Source: Streptomyces spinoverrucosus (GTDB lineage Bacteria; Actinomycetota; Actinomycetes; Streptomycetales; Streptomycetaceae). From it: a stretch of DNA of 64,000 bases. Below are positions 1 to 7,643 of the stretch, piece by piece. Under the pieces are notes generated by a model, which had not been told where the DNA came from, did not search any database, and was given only the letters and a program-made list of their open reading frames with translations. The stretch is from NCBI RefSeq assembly GCF_015712165.1, contig NZ_JADPZX010000001.1, positions 2,418,001 through 2,482,000 of the forward strand. Reading direction: 5' to 3'. Each line of letters begins with the position of its first letter. The first letter of the stretch is position 1. The translations under genes were made by a program, and so were the position numbers.

Positions 1-227
1 CCTCGCGCATCTTCGAGGGCGGCAGCGTGAACCAGACGGTTGTGGAGATGGAGCGAGGATTCCTCTTCATCATGTCCATTTCCGACGGGTCGTCGCTCGC
101 GGTTCTTGCGCACCCCGAAGCGGACATCGGCCTCATTGGGTACGAGATGGCGCTTCTGGTCGACCGTGCGGGCACGGTCCTGACTCCGGATCTTCGTGCG
201 GAGCTCCAAGGAAGCCTTCTCAACTAA
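1..227 (+). CDS. cvnB: Roadblock/LC7-domain conservon protein CvnB, 3' end only
   Basis: This is the last 74 codons of a small protein whose start lies before the window. The visible part (around GFLFIMSISDGSSLAVLAHPE) matches the C-terminal half of the Roadblock/LC7 fold, ending in a helix with 'GYEMALLVDRAGTVLTPDLR'. In Streptomyces conservons, CvnB is the roadblock protein that sits between a sensor-kinase-like CvnA and the CvnC/CvnD pair at the membrane and is thought to take part in G-protein-like signalling. The next two genes are clear CvnC and CvnD homologues in the same direction, which supports the call. About 95 bases separate its stop from the next start. Confidence 0.85.
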   Translation, partial: SRIFEGGSVNQTVVEMERGFLFIMSISDGSSLAVLAHPEADIGLIGYEMALLVDRAGTVLTPDLRAELQGSLLN

Positions 228-321
228 AAGACAGACGGTGCGATTTCGCGTCCCGTGGCCGTAAGGTTTCGGGACGCGGCTCCACAGCGATGGGTGCCCG
301 GCACAGTCGGAGGAGGAGAAA

Positions 322-891
322 GTGGCAACACCCCCAAGCGGTTCATCAGGCAACTGGTCGTACGGCCCTGGCCAGGGGCAGAACGACGGTTCCCCGAACC
401 GGTACAACTTCCCCTCCGCACCGAGCCACCGGCAGCCGTACGCGCCACAGGGGCCCGGCCCCGCGCCGTACGACCAGCCGAACGCGCCGCGCATCCAGCC
501 CGTGCAGCCGCAGCGCCGCACCCCTGAGCCGGCGCCCGCCGGGGCGTCGAACAACCCCCTGGTGCGCCCGTACGCGATGACGGGCGGCCGCACCAGGCCG
601 CGGTACCAGCTCGCCATCGAGGCGCTGGTGCACACCACCGCGGCTCCGCACCAGATGCAGGGCCAGCTGCCCGAGCATCAGCGGATCTGCAACCTCTGCC
701 GGGAGATCAAGTCGGTGGCGGAAGTCTCCGCCCTCCTGACGATCCCTCTCGGCGTGGCCAGGATCCTCGTCGCCGACTTGGCGGAGGCGGGCCTGGTCGC
801 CATCCATCAGCCCGGCGGCGACGAGAACGCCGGCGGCCAGCCAGACGTGACACTGCTCGAAAGGGTGCTCAGTGGACTTCGCAAGCTCTAG
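322..891 (+). CDS. cvnC: DUF742 conservon protein CvnC
   Basis: The product has 189 residues: a low-complexity Pro/Gln/Gly-rich N-terminus (about 1-85) and a C-terminal DUF742 domain (about 85-189) containing RTRPRYQLAIEALV, QRICNLCREIKSVAEVSALL and a winged-helix-like segment with ARILVADLAEAGLVAI. DUF742 proteins are the third member of cvn operons and are thought to work with the GTPase encoded next. The GTG start is chosen because a strong GGAGGAG site lies just before it. The gene overlaps cvnD by 20 bases, so the two are translationally coupled. Exact biochemical role is unknown. Confidence 0.9.
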   Translation: MATPPSGSSGNWSYGPGQGQNDGSPNRYNFPSAPSHRQPYAPQGPGPAPYDQPNAPRIQPVQPQRRTPEPAPAGASNNPLVRPYAMTGGRTRPRYQLAIEALVHTTAAPHQMQGQLPEHQRICNLCREIKSVAEVSALLTIPLGVARILVADLAEAGLVAIHQPGGDENAGGQPDVTLLERVLSGLRKL

Positions 892-1453
892 CGGCGGTCC
901 TTCCCGCTCCACCACCTCCGCGAAGATCGTGGTGGCGGGCGGCTTCGGCGTGGGCAAGACCACGTTCGTCGGCGCCGTCTCGGAGATCAACCCGCTGCGC
1001 ACGGAGGCCGTCATGACGTCTGCTTCGGCAGGCATCGACGACCTCACCCACACCGGAGACAAGACGACCACGACGGTCGCCATGGACTTCGGCCGTATCA
1101 CGCTGGACCAGGACCTGATCCTGTACCTCTTCGGTACGCCCGGCCAGGACCGCTTCTGGTTCATGTGGGACGACCTGGTGCGCGGCGCCATCGGCGCGGT
1201 GGTGCTCGTGGACACCCGGCGCCTGGCCGACTGTTTCCCCGCGGTGGACTACTTCGAGAACAGCGGCCTGCCGTTCGTCATCGCCCTCAACGGCTTCGAC
1301 GGCAACCAGCCGTACAACCCCGACGAGGTGCGCGAGGCCCTGCAGATCGGCCCCGACACCCCGATCATCACCACCGACGCCCGCCACCGCGCGGACGCCA
1401 AGTCGACGCTGATCACGCTGGTCGAGCACGCTCTGATGGCGCGCCTGCGGTAG
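872..1453 (+). CDS. cvnD: Conservon GTPase CvnD
   Basis: A 193-residue small GTP-binding protein of the MglA/CvnD type. The P-loop GGFGVGKT lies at residues 23-30, the G3-like motif FGTPGQDRF follows, and NGFD occupies the place of the usual NKxD. GTG start inside the end of cvnC. In conservons this GTPase is proposed to switch a membrane-associated complex of CvnA, CvnB and CvnC that affects development or secondary metabolism. Position and order suggest the conservon corresponds to cvn1 of S. coelicolor (from memory, not checked). The 3' end overlaps the convergent epoxide hydrolase frame by 41 bases. Confidence 0.92.
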   Translation: MDFASSSGGPSRSTTSAKIVVAGGFGVGKTTFVGAVSEINPLRTEAVMTSASAGIDDLTHTGDKTTTTVAMDFGRITLDQDLILYLFGTPGQDRFWFMWDDLVRGAIGAVVLVDTRRLADCFPAVDYFENSGLPFVIALNGFDGNQPYNPDEVREALQIGPDTPIITTDARHRADAKSTLITLVEHALMARLR

Positions 1454-2576
1454 CCGTACGACCTCGAAGGGCCCTTTCCGCCAGGAGGGGGCCCTTCTTC
1501 GTGTCGAGGAAGAAGTCCCGGACGTCCTGGGCGAGCAGCTCGGGCACTTCCATCGCGGCGAAGTGGCCGCCGCGCTCGAACTCCGACCAGTGCCTGATGT
1601 CGTACAGCCGCTCGGCCAGCGGTCGCACCGACTGGGTGATGTCGTGCGCGAACACCGCGACGCCGACCGGCACTTGGCACGGCACGGCCTGCCCCCGCGG
1701 AGCGTCGTGGTGCAGCCGCGCCGAGGAGGCCGCGGTGGCGGTCAGCCAGTACAGCGAGACGTCGGTGAGCATCCGATCGTCGCTGATCGGCGCGCGCGGG
1801 TCCGTCCACTGCGCGAAGCGCTCGGCGATCCAGACCAGTTGGCCGACCGGCGAGTCGGTCAGCGCGTAGCCGATGGTCTGGGGGGTGAGGGCCTGCAGCG
1901 CCTGGTACGGCGGACGATGGGCCATCAGCTGCCTGACCTTGTCCAGCCGGGCCTCGTCCGTCGCGGACAGCTCGACGCCGGCGTCCGGGTCCGGCCGGGT
2001 CGGCAGGTAGTTGATGTGCACGCCGACGACCTGCTCGGGCGCCACCGCGCCGAGCGCCAGGGAGATGCCCGCGCCGAAGTCCCCGCCCTGCGCGCCGTAG
2101 CGCTCGTAGCCGAGACGGCGCATCAGCTCGGCCCAGGCCCGCGCGATCCGGACGGCGTCCCAGCCGCGCTCGTGGGTCGGCCCGGAGAAGCCGTACCCCG
2201 GGATGGAGGGAATCACCAGGTGGAAGTCGCGTGACAGCGGCTCGATCACATCGAGGAACTCCAGGAACGAGCCGGGCCAGCCGTGGGTGAGGATCAGCGC
2301 GAGCGCGTCCGGCTTCGCGGACTGGACGTGGACGAAGTGGATGTTCTGGCCGTCGATCTCGGTGGTGAAGTGCGGCAGTTCGTTGAGCTCGGTCTCCTGC
2401 GCACGCCAGTCGTAGCCGGTGCGCCAGTACTCGGCGAGCTCCTTCAGCCGCGCCAGCGGGAAGCCGTAGTCCCATCCGGCGTCGGCGACCTCGTTGGGCC
2501 AACGGGTGCGGGTGAGGCGGTCGTTCAGGTCGTCGAGGTCGGCCTGGGGGATGTCGATGCGGAACGGCTTGATCAT
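1413..2576 (-). CDS. Epoxide hydrolase of the EHN/alpha-beta hydrolase family
   Basis: The 387-residue product has the N-terminal EHN domain (about 1-110, [13 protein letters not shown]), then an alpha/beta-hydrolase core: HGWPGS oxyanion region at 98-103, nucleophile in [10 protein letters not shown] (Asp166) and a C-terminal catalytic His in [11 protein letters not shown]. Such enzymes open epoxides to diols in the cytoplasm. The ATG is chosen because it begins the conserved MIKPFRI segment and lies just below the paired MarR operator; the longer upstream frame crosses that operator. The last roughly 25 residues are encoded across the bidirectional terminator and into cvnD and look unrelated to the family, so an original stop may have been lost. 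The divergent MarR gene is the likely regulator. Confidence 0.88.
   Translation of the reverse strand: MIKPFRIDIPQADLDDLNDRLTRTRWPNEVADAGWDYGFPLARLKELAEYWRTGYDWRAQETELNELPHFTTEIDGQNIHFVHVQSAKPDALALILTHGWPGSFLEFLDVIEPLSRDFHLVIPSIPGYGFSGPTHERGWDAVRIARAWAELMRRLGYERYGAQGGDFGAGISLALGAVAPEQVVGVHINYLPTRPDPDAGVELSATDEARLDKVRQLMAHRPPYQALQALTPQTIGYALTDSPVGQLVWIAERFAQWTDPRAPISDDRMLTDVSLYWLTATAASSARLHHDAPRGQAVPCQVPVGVAVFAHDITQSVRPLAERLYDIRHWSEFERGGHFAAMEVPELLAQDVRDFFLDTKKGPLLAERALRGRTATAGAPSERARPA
1466..1497. terminator. Bidirectional terminator between cvnD and the epoxide hydrolase core
   Basis: Perfect 9-base arms gaagggccc and gggcccttc flank a 14-base loop, followed by TTC on the plus side. It sits 13 bases after the cvnD stop. 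On the minus strand it lies inside the extended epoxide hydrolase frame, so that mRNA would be terminated before its stop codon if the hairpin works in both directions. Confidence 0.7.
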
Positions 2577-2614
2577 GGTCTTCGCTCCAGTGAGATTCGT
2601 TCGAAGCCCAAACG

Positions 2615-2653
2615 TTCGTGGCACTAACGAAGGTAGACTGTTAGTGGCACTAA
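2615..2653. promoter_or_regulatory. Paired MarR-type operators in a divergent promoter
   Basis: A perfect palindrome, TTAGTGgCACTAA (2641-2653), is preceded by a near copy, TTCGTGgCACTAA (2615-2627), with centres 26 bases apart. Both lie between the epoxide hydrolase start and the MarR start. Two symmetric sites on the same helix face between a MarR regulator and a divergently read enzyme gene are the usual arrangement for autoregulation plus control of the target. Binding is inferred. Confidence 0.7.
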
Positions 2654-2673
2654 CACAAGAGGCGGAGGACCCC

Positions 2674-3138
2674 ATGAGCCCGAACCCCGACCCCACCCCG
2701 GCCCGGCTGCGCGCCATCCCCAGCCGGCTGCTCGCCGGGGCCGCGGTCGTCGCCGACCGGCTCGTCGGCGAGCGCCTGGCCGCCGAGGGCGCTCACAAGT
2801 GGCACTTCGCCGTGCTGACCGCCCTGACCGAGGCCGGCGCCGCCAGCCAGGCCGAACTCAGCCGCCGCACCGGCATCTACCGCAGCGACATGGTCGCCGT
2901 CCTCAACGACCTCGCCGACGCCGAATGCGTCCGTCGCGACCCCGACCCCGCCGACCGCCGCCGCAACGTCATCACCCTCACCCCCATCGGCCGCCGCCGG
3001 CTGGAGCGCCTCGACGCGCTCATCGCCGACGCCCAGCGCGAGTTGCTCGCCCCCCTCTCACCCGGCGAACAGGGCGAACTCACCCGCCTGCTCGCCGCCC
3101 TGACCGAGCACCACCAGCCCCCGCACGACGCGCGATAG
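2674..3138 (+). CDS. MarR-family transcriptional regulator
   Basis: A 154-residue winged-helix repressor. The helix-turn-helix lies at about residues 55-85 ([28 protein letters not shown]) and is followed by the wing [17 protein letters not shown], typical of MarR proteins that dimerise through N- and C-terminal helices. Start ATG follows GGCGGAGGA with good spacing; the longer frame upstream would run through the operators. MarR proteins usually release DNA on binding small phenolic or hydrophobic ligands. The divergent epoxide hydrolase is the probable target, with an epoxide, diol or related compound as a possible inducer (inference). Confidence 0.9.
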   Translation: MSPNPDPTPARLRAIPSRLLAGAAVVADRLVGERLAAEGAHKWHFAVLTALTEAGAASQAELSRRTGIYRSDMVAVLNDLADAECVRRDPDPADRRRNVITLTPIGRRRLERLDALIADAQRELLAPLSPGEQGELTRLLAALTEHHQPPHDAR

Positions 3139-3152
3139 GCCATCCACACGAA

Positions 3153-3182
3153 AAGGGGCCCCTCTCATCAGAGGGGCCCCTT
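3153..3182. terminator. Bidirectional terminator between MarR gene and accE
   Basis: Perfect 13-base arms aaggggcccctct and agaggggcccctt around a CATC loop. It lies between two convergent genes and can serve both: the MarR gene on the plus strand and the accB-accE operon on the minus strand. Confidence 0.9.
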
Positions 3183-3214
3183 CAGCGTGTGGGGAACCGG
3201 TCGAGCGATGCTGC

Positions 3215-3412
3215 CTAGCCGTGCCAGCTGTGCGGGGCCCGGAAGCCCGGCTCGCGCTCCAGGCGGCGCCAGCCGGCCTTGGCGCGGCCGCGGTGGGCCG
3301 GGGTGGACGTGGCGGTGTGGGCGGCCGCGCGGGCCAGCAGGATCGCCGTGATGGCGGCGACTTCCTCGGGCTCGGCGTGGCCCTTCTCGACGCGGATGTC
3401 AGGGCTGTTCAT
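3215..3412 (-). CDS. accE: Acyl-CoA carboxylase epsilon subunit AccE
   Basis: A 65-residue protein with the AccE/PccE signature: an N-terminal IRVEKGHAEPEEVAAITAIL helix and a C-terminal W-R-R-L segment ending in GFRAPHSWHG. In Streptomyces acyl-CoA carboxylases this small subunit binds the beta (carboxyltransferase) subunit and raises activity of the complex. It lies 57 bases after accB on the same strand, the normal arrangement for this operon. Length and motif make the call secure. Confidence 0.95.
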   Translation of the reverse strand: MNSPDIRVEKGHAEPEEVAAITAILLARAAAHTATSTPAHRGRAKAGWRRLEREPGFRAPHSWHG

Positions 3413-3469
3413 GGATGTCAGTCTCCGTGAGAGAGGTTTCCGCGGGGGTGCCGCGGAGCGTCCGCTGGG

Positions 3470-5065
3470 TTACTGCGGGGGGTTGCCGTGCTTGCGCGAG
3501 GGCAGGTCGGCGTGCTTGGTGTGCAGCATCGCCAGGGAGCGGATGAGGACCTCGCGGGTCTCGGCGGGGTCGATGACGTCGTCCACCAGGCCGCGCTCAG
3601 CCGCGTAGTACGGGTGCATGAGCTCGGACTTGTACTCCTTGACCATCTTCTGACGCATGGCCTCGGGGTCCTCGGCGTCGGCGATCTGGCGGCGGAAGAT
3701 GACGTTGGCGGCACCCTCCGCGCCCATCACGGCGATCTCGTTCGTCGGCCAGGCGTACGTGAGGTCCGCGCCGATGGACTGGCTGTCCATGACGATGTAG
3801 GCACCTCCGTAGGCCTTGCGCAGGATCAGGGAGATCCGCGGCACGGTCGCGTTGCAGTACGCGTACAGCAGCTTCGCCCCGTGACGGATGATCCCGCCGT
3901 GCTCCTGGTCGACACCCGGAAGGAACCCGGGGACGTCCAGGAAGGTCACGATCGGGACGTTAAAAGCGTCACACATCTGGACAAAGCGTGCAGCTTTTTC
4001 ACTCGCCTCGATATCCAGGACGCCCGCCAGCACCTGCGGCTGGTTGGCGATGATGCCGACCACCTGGCCGTCCAGCCGGGCCAGCGCGCAGATGATGTTG
4101 CGCGCCCAGCGCTCGTGGACCTCCAGGTACTCGCCGTCGTCGACGATCTCCTCGATGACCTTCGTCATGTCGTACGGCCGGTTCCCGTCCGCCGGCACCA
4201 GGTCCAGCAGGACGTCGGAGCGGCGGTCGGGGGCGTCGGAGGACTCCACCCGGGGCGGGTTCTCCCGGTTGTTCTGCGGGAGGAGGGAGAGGAGGTAGCG
4301 CACCTCGGCGAGGCAGGTCTCCTCGTCGTCGTACGCGAAGTGGCAGACGCCGGAGGTCTCGGCGTGCACGTCGGCGCCGCCCAGGCCGTTCTGGGTGATC
4401 TCCTCGCCGGTCACCGCCTTGACCACGTCCGGGCCGGTGATGAACATCTGCGAGGTCTCGCGGACCATGAAGACGAAGTCGGTCAGGGCGGGCGAGTACG
4501 CCGCGCCGCCCGCGCACGGGCCGAGCATCACGCTGATCTGCGGGATGACGCCGGACGCCTTGGTGTTGCGCTGGAAGATGCCGCCGTAGCCGGCCAGGGC
4601 GCTGACGCCCTCCTGGATCCGGGCGCCGGCGCCGTCGTTGAGCGACACCAGCGGGGCACCGGCCGCGATGGCCATGTCCATGATCTTGTGGATCTTGGTG
4701 GCGTGCGCCTCACCGAGGGCGCCGCCGAAGATGCGGAAGTCGTGGGCGTAGACGAAGACCGTACGGCCCTCCACCGTGCCCCAGCCGGTGATGACACCGT
4801 CGGTGTACGGCTTCTTGGCCTCCAGGCCGAAGCCGGTCGCCCGGTGCCGGCGCAGTTGCTCGACCTCGCGGAAGGAGCCCGGGTCCAGGAGCAGCTCGAT
4901 GCGCTCCCGGGCGGTCAGCTTGCCCTTGGCGTGCTGGGCCTCGGTCGCCCTCTCGCTGGGGCCGGCCAGCGCCTGCGCACGGATCTCGTGCAGCTCGGCC
5001 ACTCGCCCGCGCGCGTCCGCCGGCTCGCCGGTCGCCTCACCCGTCGCCTCATCCAAAACGGTCAT
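3470..5065 (-). CDS. accB: Acyl-CoA carboxylase beta (carboxyltransferase) subunit
   Basis: A 531-residue carboxyltransferase. It moves the carboxyl group from biotin on the alpha subunit to acetyl-, propionyl- or butyryl-CoA, giving malonyl-, methylmalonyl- or ethylmalonyl-CoA for fatty acid and polyketide synthesis. Both halves of the crotonase-like carboxyltransferase domain are intact, with glycine-rich oxyanion-hole segments (GPCAGGAAYSPALTDF and AYGGAYIVMDS). In such enzymes an Asp/Ile difference in the second half sets acyl preference; here the segment reads MDSQSIGADLTYAWP. In Streptomyces usage accB names this subunit (not the biotin carrier of E. coli). The biotinylated alpha subunit is not in this window. 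It forms an operon with accE. Confidence 0.93.
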   Translation of the reverse strand: MTVLDEATGEATGEPADARGRVAELHEIRAQALAGPSERATEAQHAKGKLTARERIELLLDPGSFREVEQLRRHRATGFGLEAKKPYTDGVITGWGTVEGRTVFVYAHDFRIFGGALGEAHATKIHKIMDMAIAAGAPLVSLNDGAGARIQEGVSALAGYGGIFQRNTKASGVIPQISVMLGPCAGGAAYSPALTDFVFMVRETSQMFITGPDVVKAVTGEEITQNGLGGADVHAETSGVCHFAYDDEETCLAEVRYLLSLLPQNNRENPPRVESSDAPDRRSDVLLDLVPADGNRPYDMTKVIEEIVDDGEYLEVHERWARNIICALARLDGQVVGIIANQPQVLAGVLDIEASEKAARFVQMCDAFNVPIVTFLDVPGFLPGVDQEHGGIIRHGAKLLYAYCNATVPRISLILRKAYGGAYIVMDSQSIGADLTYAWPTNEIAVMGAEGAANVIFRRQIADAEDPEAMRQKMVKEYKSELMHPYYAAERGLVDDVIDPAETREVLIRSLAMLHTKHADLPSRKHGNPPQ

Positions 5066-5388
5066 GCAGCGACCTTACGAAGGACACCAAGGAAAGTGGG
5101 CCGTCGACTCCGTACAGTCTCCGGGGCGTTTTCCTGGTACCCCTGAACAGAACCAGGGCGGCATGCAGGCGTTCCGACTGCTCAGAGGGCTTCGGCGTTG
5201 TAGGGGTCGCACAAAATGGTCAGCCGGTAGCCACGCAAGATTCATGTCCGGCCCATGCCATCCATGGAGTGACACGCGAGGGTATCGCGACATCTGGCGG
5301 ATGACGTTGAAACTTGAACAGAATAGGTCTACGGTCGGTATCGGCACATCGTTGAAGATTCAACAGCCTCATCTCCAAGGAGCACACC
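5066..5388. promoter_or_regulatory. Divergent promoter region of accB and the YceI gene, with a TTGAA/TTCAA operator
   Basis: No convincing gene is seen in these 323 bases. Near the YceI start lies a perfect palindrome GTTGAAgaTTCAAC (5351-5364), and 45 bases upstream a related half-site pair GTTGAAacTTGAAC (5306-5319). TTGAA-N2-TTCAA-like sites are common operators of MarR-type redox or quinone sensors. No such regulator gene is adjacent, so the regulator would act from elsewhere. An AAGGAG site precedes the YceI ATG. Confidence 0.55.
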
Positions 5389-5985
5389 ATGGGCATCTTC
5401 GGCAGCAAGAACACCTCGACCGCGAACACCGCCGTGAACCCGGAGCTGGCCGCCCTGACCGGCGACTACACGCTCGACCCCGCGCACACCACGATCGGCT
5501 TCGTCGCCCGGCACGCCATGGTGACGAACGTGAAGGGCAAGTTCCTCGACTTCACCGGCTCGCTGCACCTGGACGGCGCCGACCCGTCGAAGTCCACCGC
5601 GACCATCGACGTCACGATGGACAGCATCGACACGGGCAACGCCGACCGGGACACCCACCTGAAGAGCTCGGACTTCTTCACCACGGAAGAGTTCCCGACG
5701 ATGACGTTCCGCTCCACCAAGGCGGAGGCGCTCGGCGGCGACGACTACCGCATCACCGGTGACCTGTCGATCCTCGGTGTCACCAAGCCGATCACGATCG
5801 ACCTGGAGTTCAACGGCGCCGCGAAGGACCCCTTCGGCAACGACCGGGTCGGCTTCGAGGGCAAGGCCGAGATCCTGCGTTCCGAGTGGGGCCTGACCTG
5901 GAACGCGGCGCTGGAGACGGGCGGTTTCCTGGTCTCCGACAAGATCAAGCTGAACTTCGACATCTCGGCGATCAAGAACGCGTGA
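5389..5985 (+). CDS. YceI-family lipocalin-like protein
   Basis: A 198-residue protein with the complete YceI beta-barrel signature from about residue 24: GDYTLDPAHTTIGFVARHAMVTNVKGKF, DTGNADRDTHLKSSDFF, FPTMTFRSTKA and WGLTWNAALETGGFLVSDKIKL. YceI proteins bind polyisoprenoids or amphipathic lipids and are often induced by oxidative or base stress. No signal peptide is visible, so it is probably cytoplasmic, as usual for streptomycete copies. The promoter carries a symmetric TTGAA/TTCAA element. Confidence 0.93.
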   Translation: MGIFGSKNTSTANTAVNPELAALTGDYTLDPAHTTIGFVARHAMVTNVKGKFLDFTGSLHLDGADPSKSTATIDVTMDSIDTGNADRDTHLKSSDFFTTEEFPTMTFRSTKAEALGGDDYRITGDLSILGVTKPITIDLEFNGAAKDPFGNDRVGFEGKAEILRSEWGLTWNAALETGGFLVSDKIKLNFDISAIKNA

Positions 5986-6019
5986 CGGCGGTACGACCGC
6001 CCGCCGACGCCTCTGGAGC

Positions 6020-6057
6020 GCGCCCGCCTTCCACTCCCCCGACGGGAGGGCGGGCGC
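6020..6057. terminator. Hairpin between convergent YceI gene and anti-sigma-like gene
   Basis: Arms gcgcccgcc (6020-6028) and ggcgggcgc (6049-6057) are perfect complements; the loop itself contains the smaller inverted repeat ctcccccgacgggag. It lies between two convergent stops and probably ends both transcripts. Confidence 0.65.
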
Positions 6058-6065
6058 TCACTGCA

Positions 6066-6473
6066 TCACTCTCGCACCGCGAACTCGCACCACACGATCT
6101 TGCCGGGGTGCCGCTCCCCCACCCCCCACTTGTCCGCGAGGGCGGCGACGAGGAGAAGGCCTCGGCCCTGTTCCGCGTCCAAGGAAGCGTCCGGCGTGCG
6201 GACTTCGCCCGTCCCGCTGTCGTGGACGGCGACCCGCAGCACGCCCTCGGAGTACAGGGTGAGCCGGACGAGGAAGCCGCGGCCTGCTGGTACGCCGTGC
6301 AGTAACGCGTTGGTGGCGAGCTCGCTCACGCAGAGCAGTACGTCGTCGCCGCGCTCGGCCATGCCCCACTCGGTCAGCGTGTCGCCGGTGAACTCGCGTG
6401 CCAGACGCACCGATCTGCGGTCCCGGCGGTAGAACGCCTCGCGGGTGTAGGGGTGTTGGGGTTGTGCGTTCAT
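6066..6473 (-). CDS. RsbW-like ATP-binding protein (anti-sigma factor / HATPase_c_2)
   Basis: A 135-residue single-domain GHKL ATPase. The N-box is LCVSELATNALLHG, the G1-like box VHDSGTGE and the G2-like box GRGLLLVAALADKWGV. Many streptomycetes encode dozens of such proteins beside WhiJ-like regulators and DUF397 proteins, and they are presumed to be Ser/Thr kinases or anti-sigma factors. A GTG start 24 bases upstream is also possible; neither start has a clear Shine-Dalgarno site. The divergent WhiJ-like gene and its DUF397 partner make up the rest of the module. Confidence 0.85.
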   Translation of the reverse strand: MNAQPQHPYTREAFYRRDRRSVRLAREFTGDTLTEWGMAERGDDVLLCVSELATNALLHGVPAGRGFLVRLTLYSEGVLRVAVHDSGTGEVRTPDASLDAEQGRGLLLVAALADKWGVGERHPGKIVWCEFAVRE

Positions 6474-6493
6474 GCGCCCAATGTCACAGGGAG

Positions 6494-6513
6494 TCACTAT
6501 CGTGAATCAGTGA
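6494..6513. promoter_or_regulatory. Inverted repeat in the anti-sigma / WhiJ-like divergent promoter
   Basis: TCACT (6494-6498) and AGTGA (6509-6513) form a short inverted repeat 10 bases apart, between the two divergent genes. It is a possible operator for the XRE-type regulator. The arms are short, so chance is not excluded. Confidence 0.3.
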
Positions 6514-6585
6514 GTGAAGTCGTAGTTCTCATTGCTACGGGTTCACTACGAGGAGTTCGGCTGCGTACGGGGGAAAGGTCCACGC

Positions 6586-7407
6586 ATGCACACGGCGAAG
6601 AAGACCAAGAAGGTCGGTTCCTGGCAGGCGGTCGGTGCGGTGCTCGCCCACTACCGGAAGCGAGCCCGTCTCACGCAGGAGCAGTTCGCCGAGTTGGCGA
6701 ACATTCACGTGGACACGGTGGGGTCCATCGAGCAGGGGCGGCTCGCGCTTCAGCCGGATCGGGCGGTGGAGTTCGACGAACTGCTGGGGACGGGTGGGGG
6801 GTTGGCCGTGCTGGTGGAGAGGATGCCGGTGCGGGAGAGGATCGTGCAGTTCGCTCAAGGTCTCGTCGATCACGAACAGGAGGCGGTCAGCCTCCTGTCG
6901 TACGATGCTCAGGTGGTTCCCGGGCTTCTCCAGACCCGGGACTACTGCCGGGCCGTCTTCGACTTCAGGTATCCGGCAATCGGGAGTGAGACGGCCGAGC
7001 AGTGGGTGAACGCCCGCATGGAACGGCAGTTGGTCTGGCAACGGGAACGGCCGCCCGTGGGCCACTTCGTCTTGGAGGAGAGCGTCCTGCGACGCCAGGT
7101 CGGCGGCCCTGAGGTGATGCGTGAACAGATCCGGCAAATCCTGGAGTACACCGAGCCCGTACACATGAGCGTGCAGATCATGCCGATGGACCGGACACCA
7201 CACGCCGGTCTCGACGGGCCCCTGGTGCTGCTGGAGACCCCGGAACACGAGCGCCTGGTCTACCTGGAAGTGCAGCGCGCGAGCTTCCTCGTCGATGACC
7301 CAGATGAGGTCAGCGACTATCACCACAAGTATGGAATGCTGCGGTCACAGGCCCTCTCTCCCGACGAGAGCGTGCGCCTCTTGAACGGACTGCTAGGAGA
7401 GTCATGA
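6586..7407 (+). CDS. WhiJ-like XRE-family regulator with DUF5753 domain
   Basis: A 273-residue regulator with an N-terminal helix-turn-helix (about residues 13-70: VGAVLAHYRKRARLTQEQFAEL, then IHVDTVGSIEQGR) and a C-terminal DUF5753 domain (about 90-265) containing VPGLLQTRDYCRAVF and the acidic stretch near the end. This is the architecture of WhiJ and AbaA-ORFA, Streptomyces regulators that act with a small DUF397 protein and an ATP-binding partner in development and antibiotic control. ATG is preferred because GGAAAGG lies 7 bases before it; a TTG 54 bases earlier has no such site. The stop overlaps the DUF397 start (ATGA). Confidence 0.92.
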   Translation: MHTAKKTKKVGSWQAVGAVLAHYRKRARLTQEQFAELANIHVDTVGSIEQGRLALQPDRAVEFDELLGTGGGLAVLVERMPVRERIVQFAQGLVDHEQEAVSLLSYDAQVVPGLLQTRDYCRAVFDFRYPAIGSETAEQWVNARMERQLVWQRERPPVGHFVLEESVLRRQVGGPEVMREQIRQILEYTEPVHMSVQIMPMDRTPHAGLDGPLVLLETPEHERLVYLEVQRASFLVDDPDEVSDYHHKYGMLRSQALSPDESVRLLNGLLGES

Positions 7408-7643
7408 AGACCGCGTGGTTCAAGTCCAGCTACAGCGGCAGCGAAGGCGGCAACTGCCTCGAAGTCGCCTACACCTGGCGCAAGTCCAGCTACAGCAGCA
7501 ACGAGGGCGGCGACTGCGTCGAGGTCGCCACTCACACCACCGCCATCCACATCCGCGACTCAAAGACCCCCGACGGCCCGATCCTCACCGTCTCCCCCGA
7601 CACCTGGACCACCTTCCTCGCTCGGGGCCGGCGCCGGGACTAG
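7404..7643 (+). CDS. DUF397 protein with an internal tandem duplication
   Basis: A 79-residue DUF397 protein, the usual small partner of the WhiJ-like regulator, which it overlaps by 4 bases. The family motif W-x-K-S-S-Y-S...GG-x-C-x-E-V-A occurs twice: residues 5-22 (WFKSSYSGSEGGNCLEVA) and 25-42 (WRKSSYSSNEGGDCVEVA). The rest of the domain (IHIRDSKTPDGPILTVSPDTW) occurs once, so the N-terminal 20 codons have been duplicated. The two DNA copies differ by several silent and non-silent changes. The stop overlaps the convergent membrane protein gene by 4 bases. Confidence 0.9.
   Translation: MKTAWFKSSYSGSEGGNCLEVAYTWRKSSYSSNEGGDCVEVATHTTAIHIRDSKTPDGPILTVSPDTWTTFLARGRRRD
7416..7535 (+). repeat. 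60-base tandem duplication within the DUF397 gene
   Basis: Two adjacent 20-codon units begin at 7416 (tggttcaagtcc) and 7476 (tggcgcaagtcc) and share the core caagtccagctacagc. The reading frame is kept. It explains the doubled KSSYS motif in the protein. Confidence 0.8.

Noticed and set aside
5075..5347. 90-codon minus-strand frame between accB and the YceI gene
   Set aside because: It spans the promoters and operator, lacks a ribosome site and has unusual Cys/Trp content for a real protein here.
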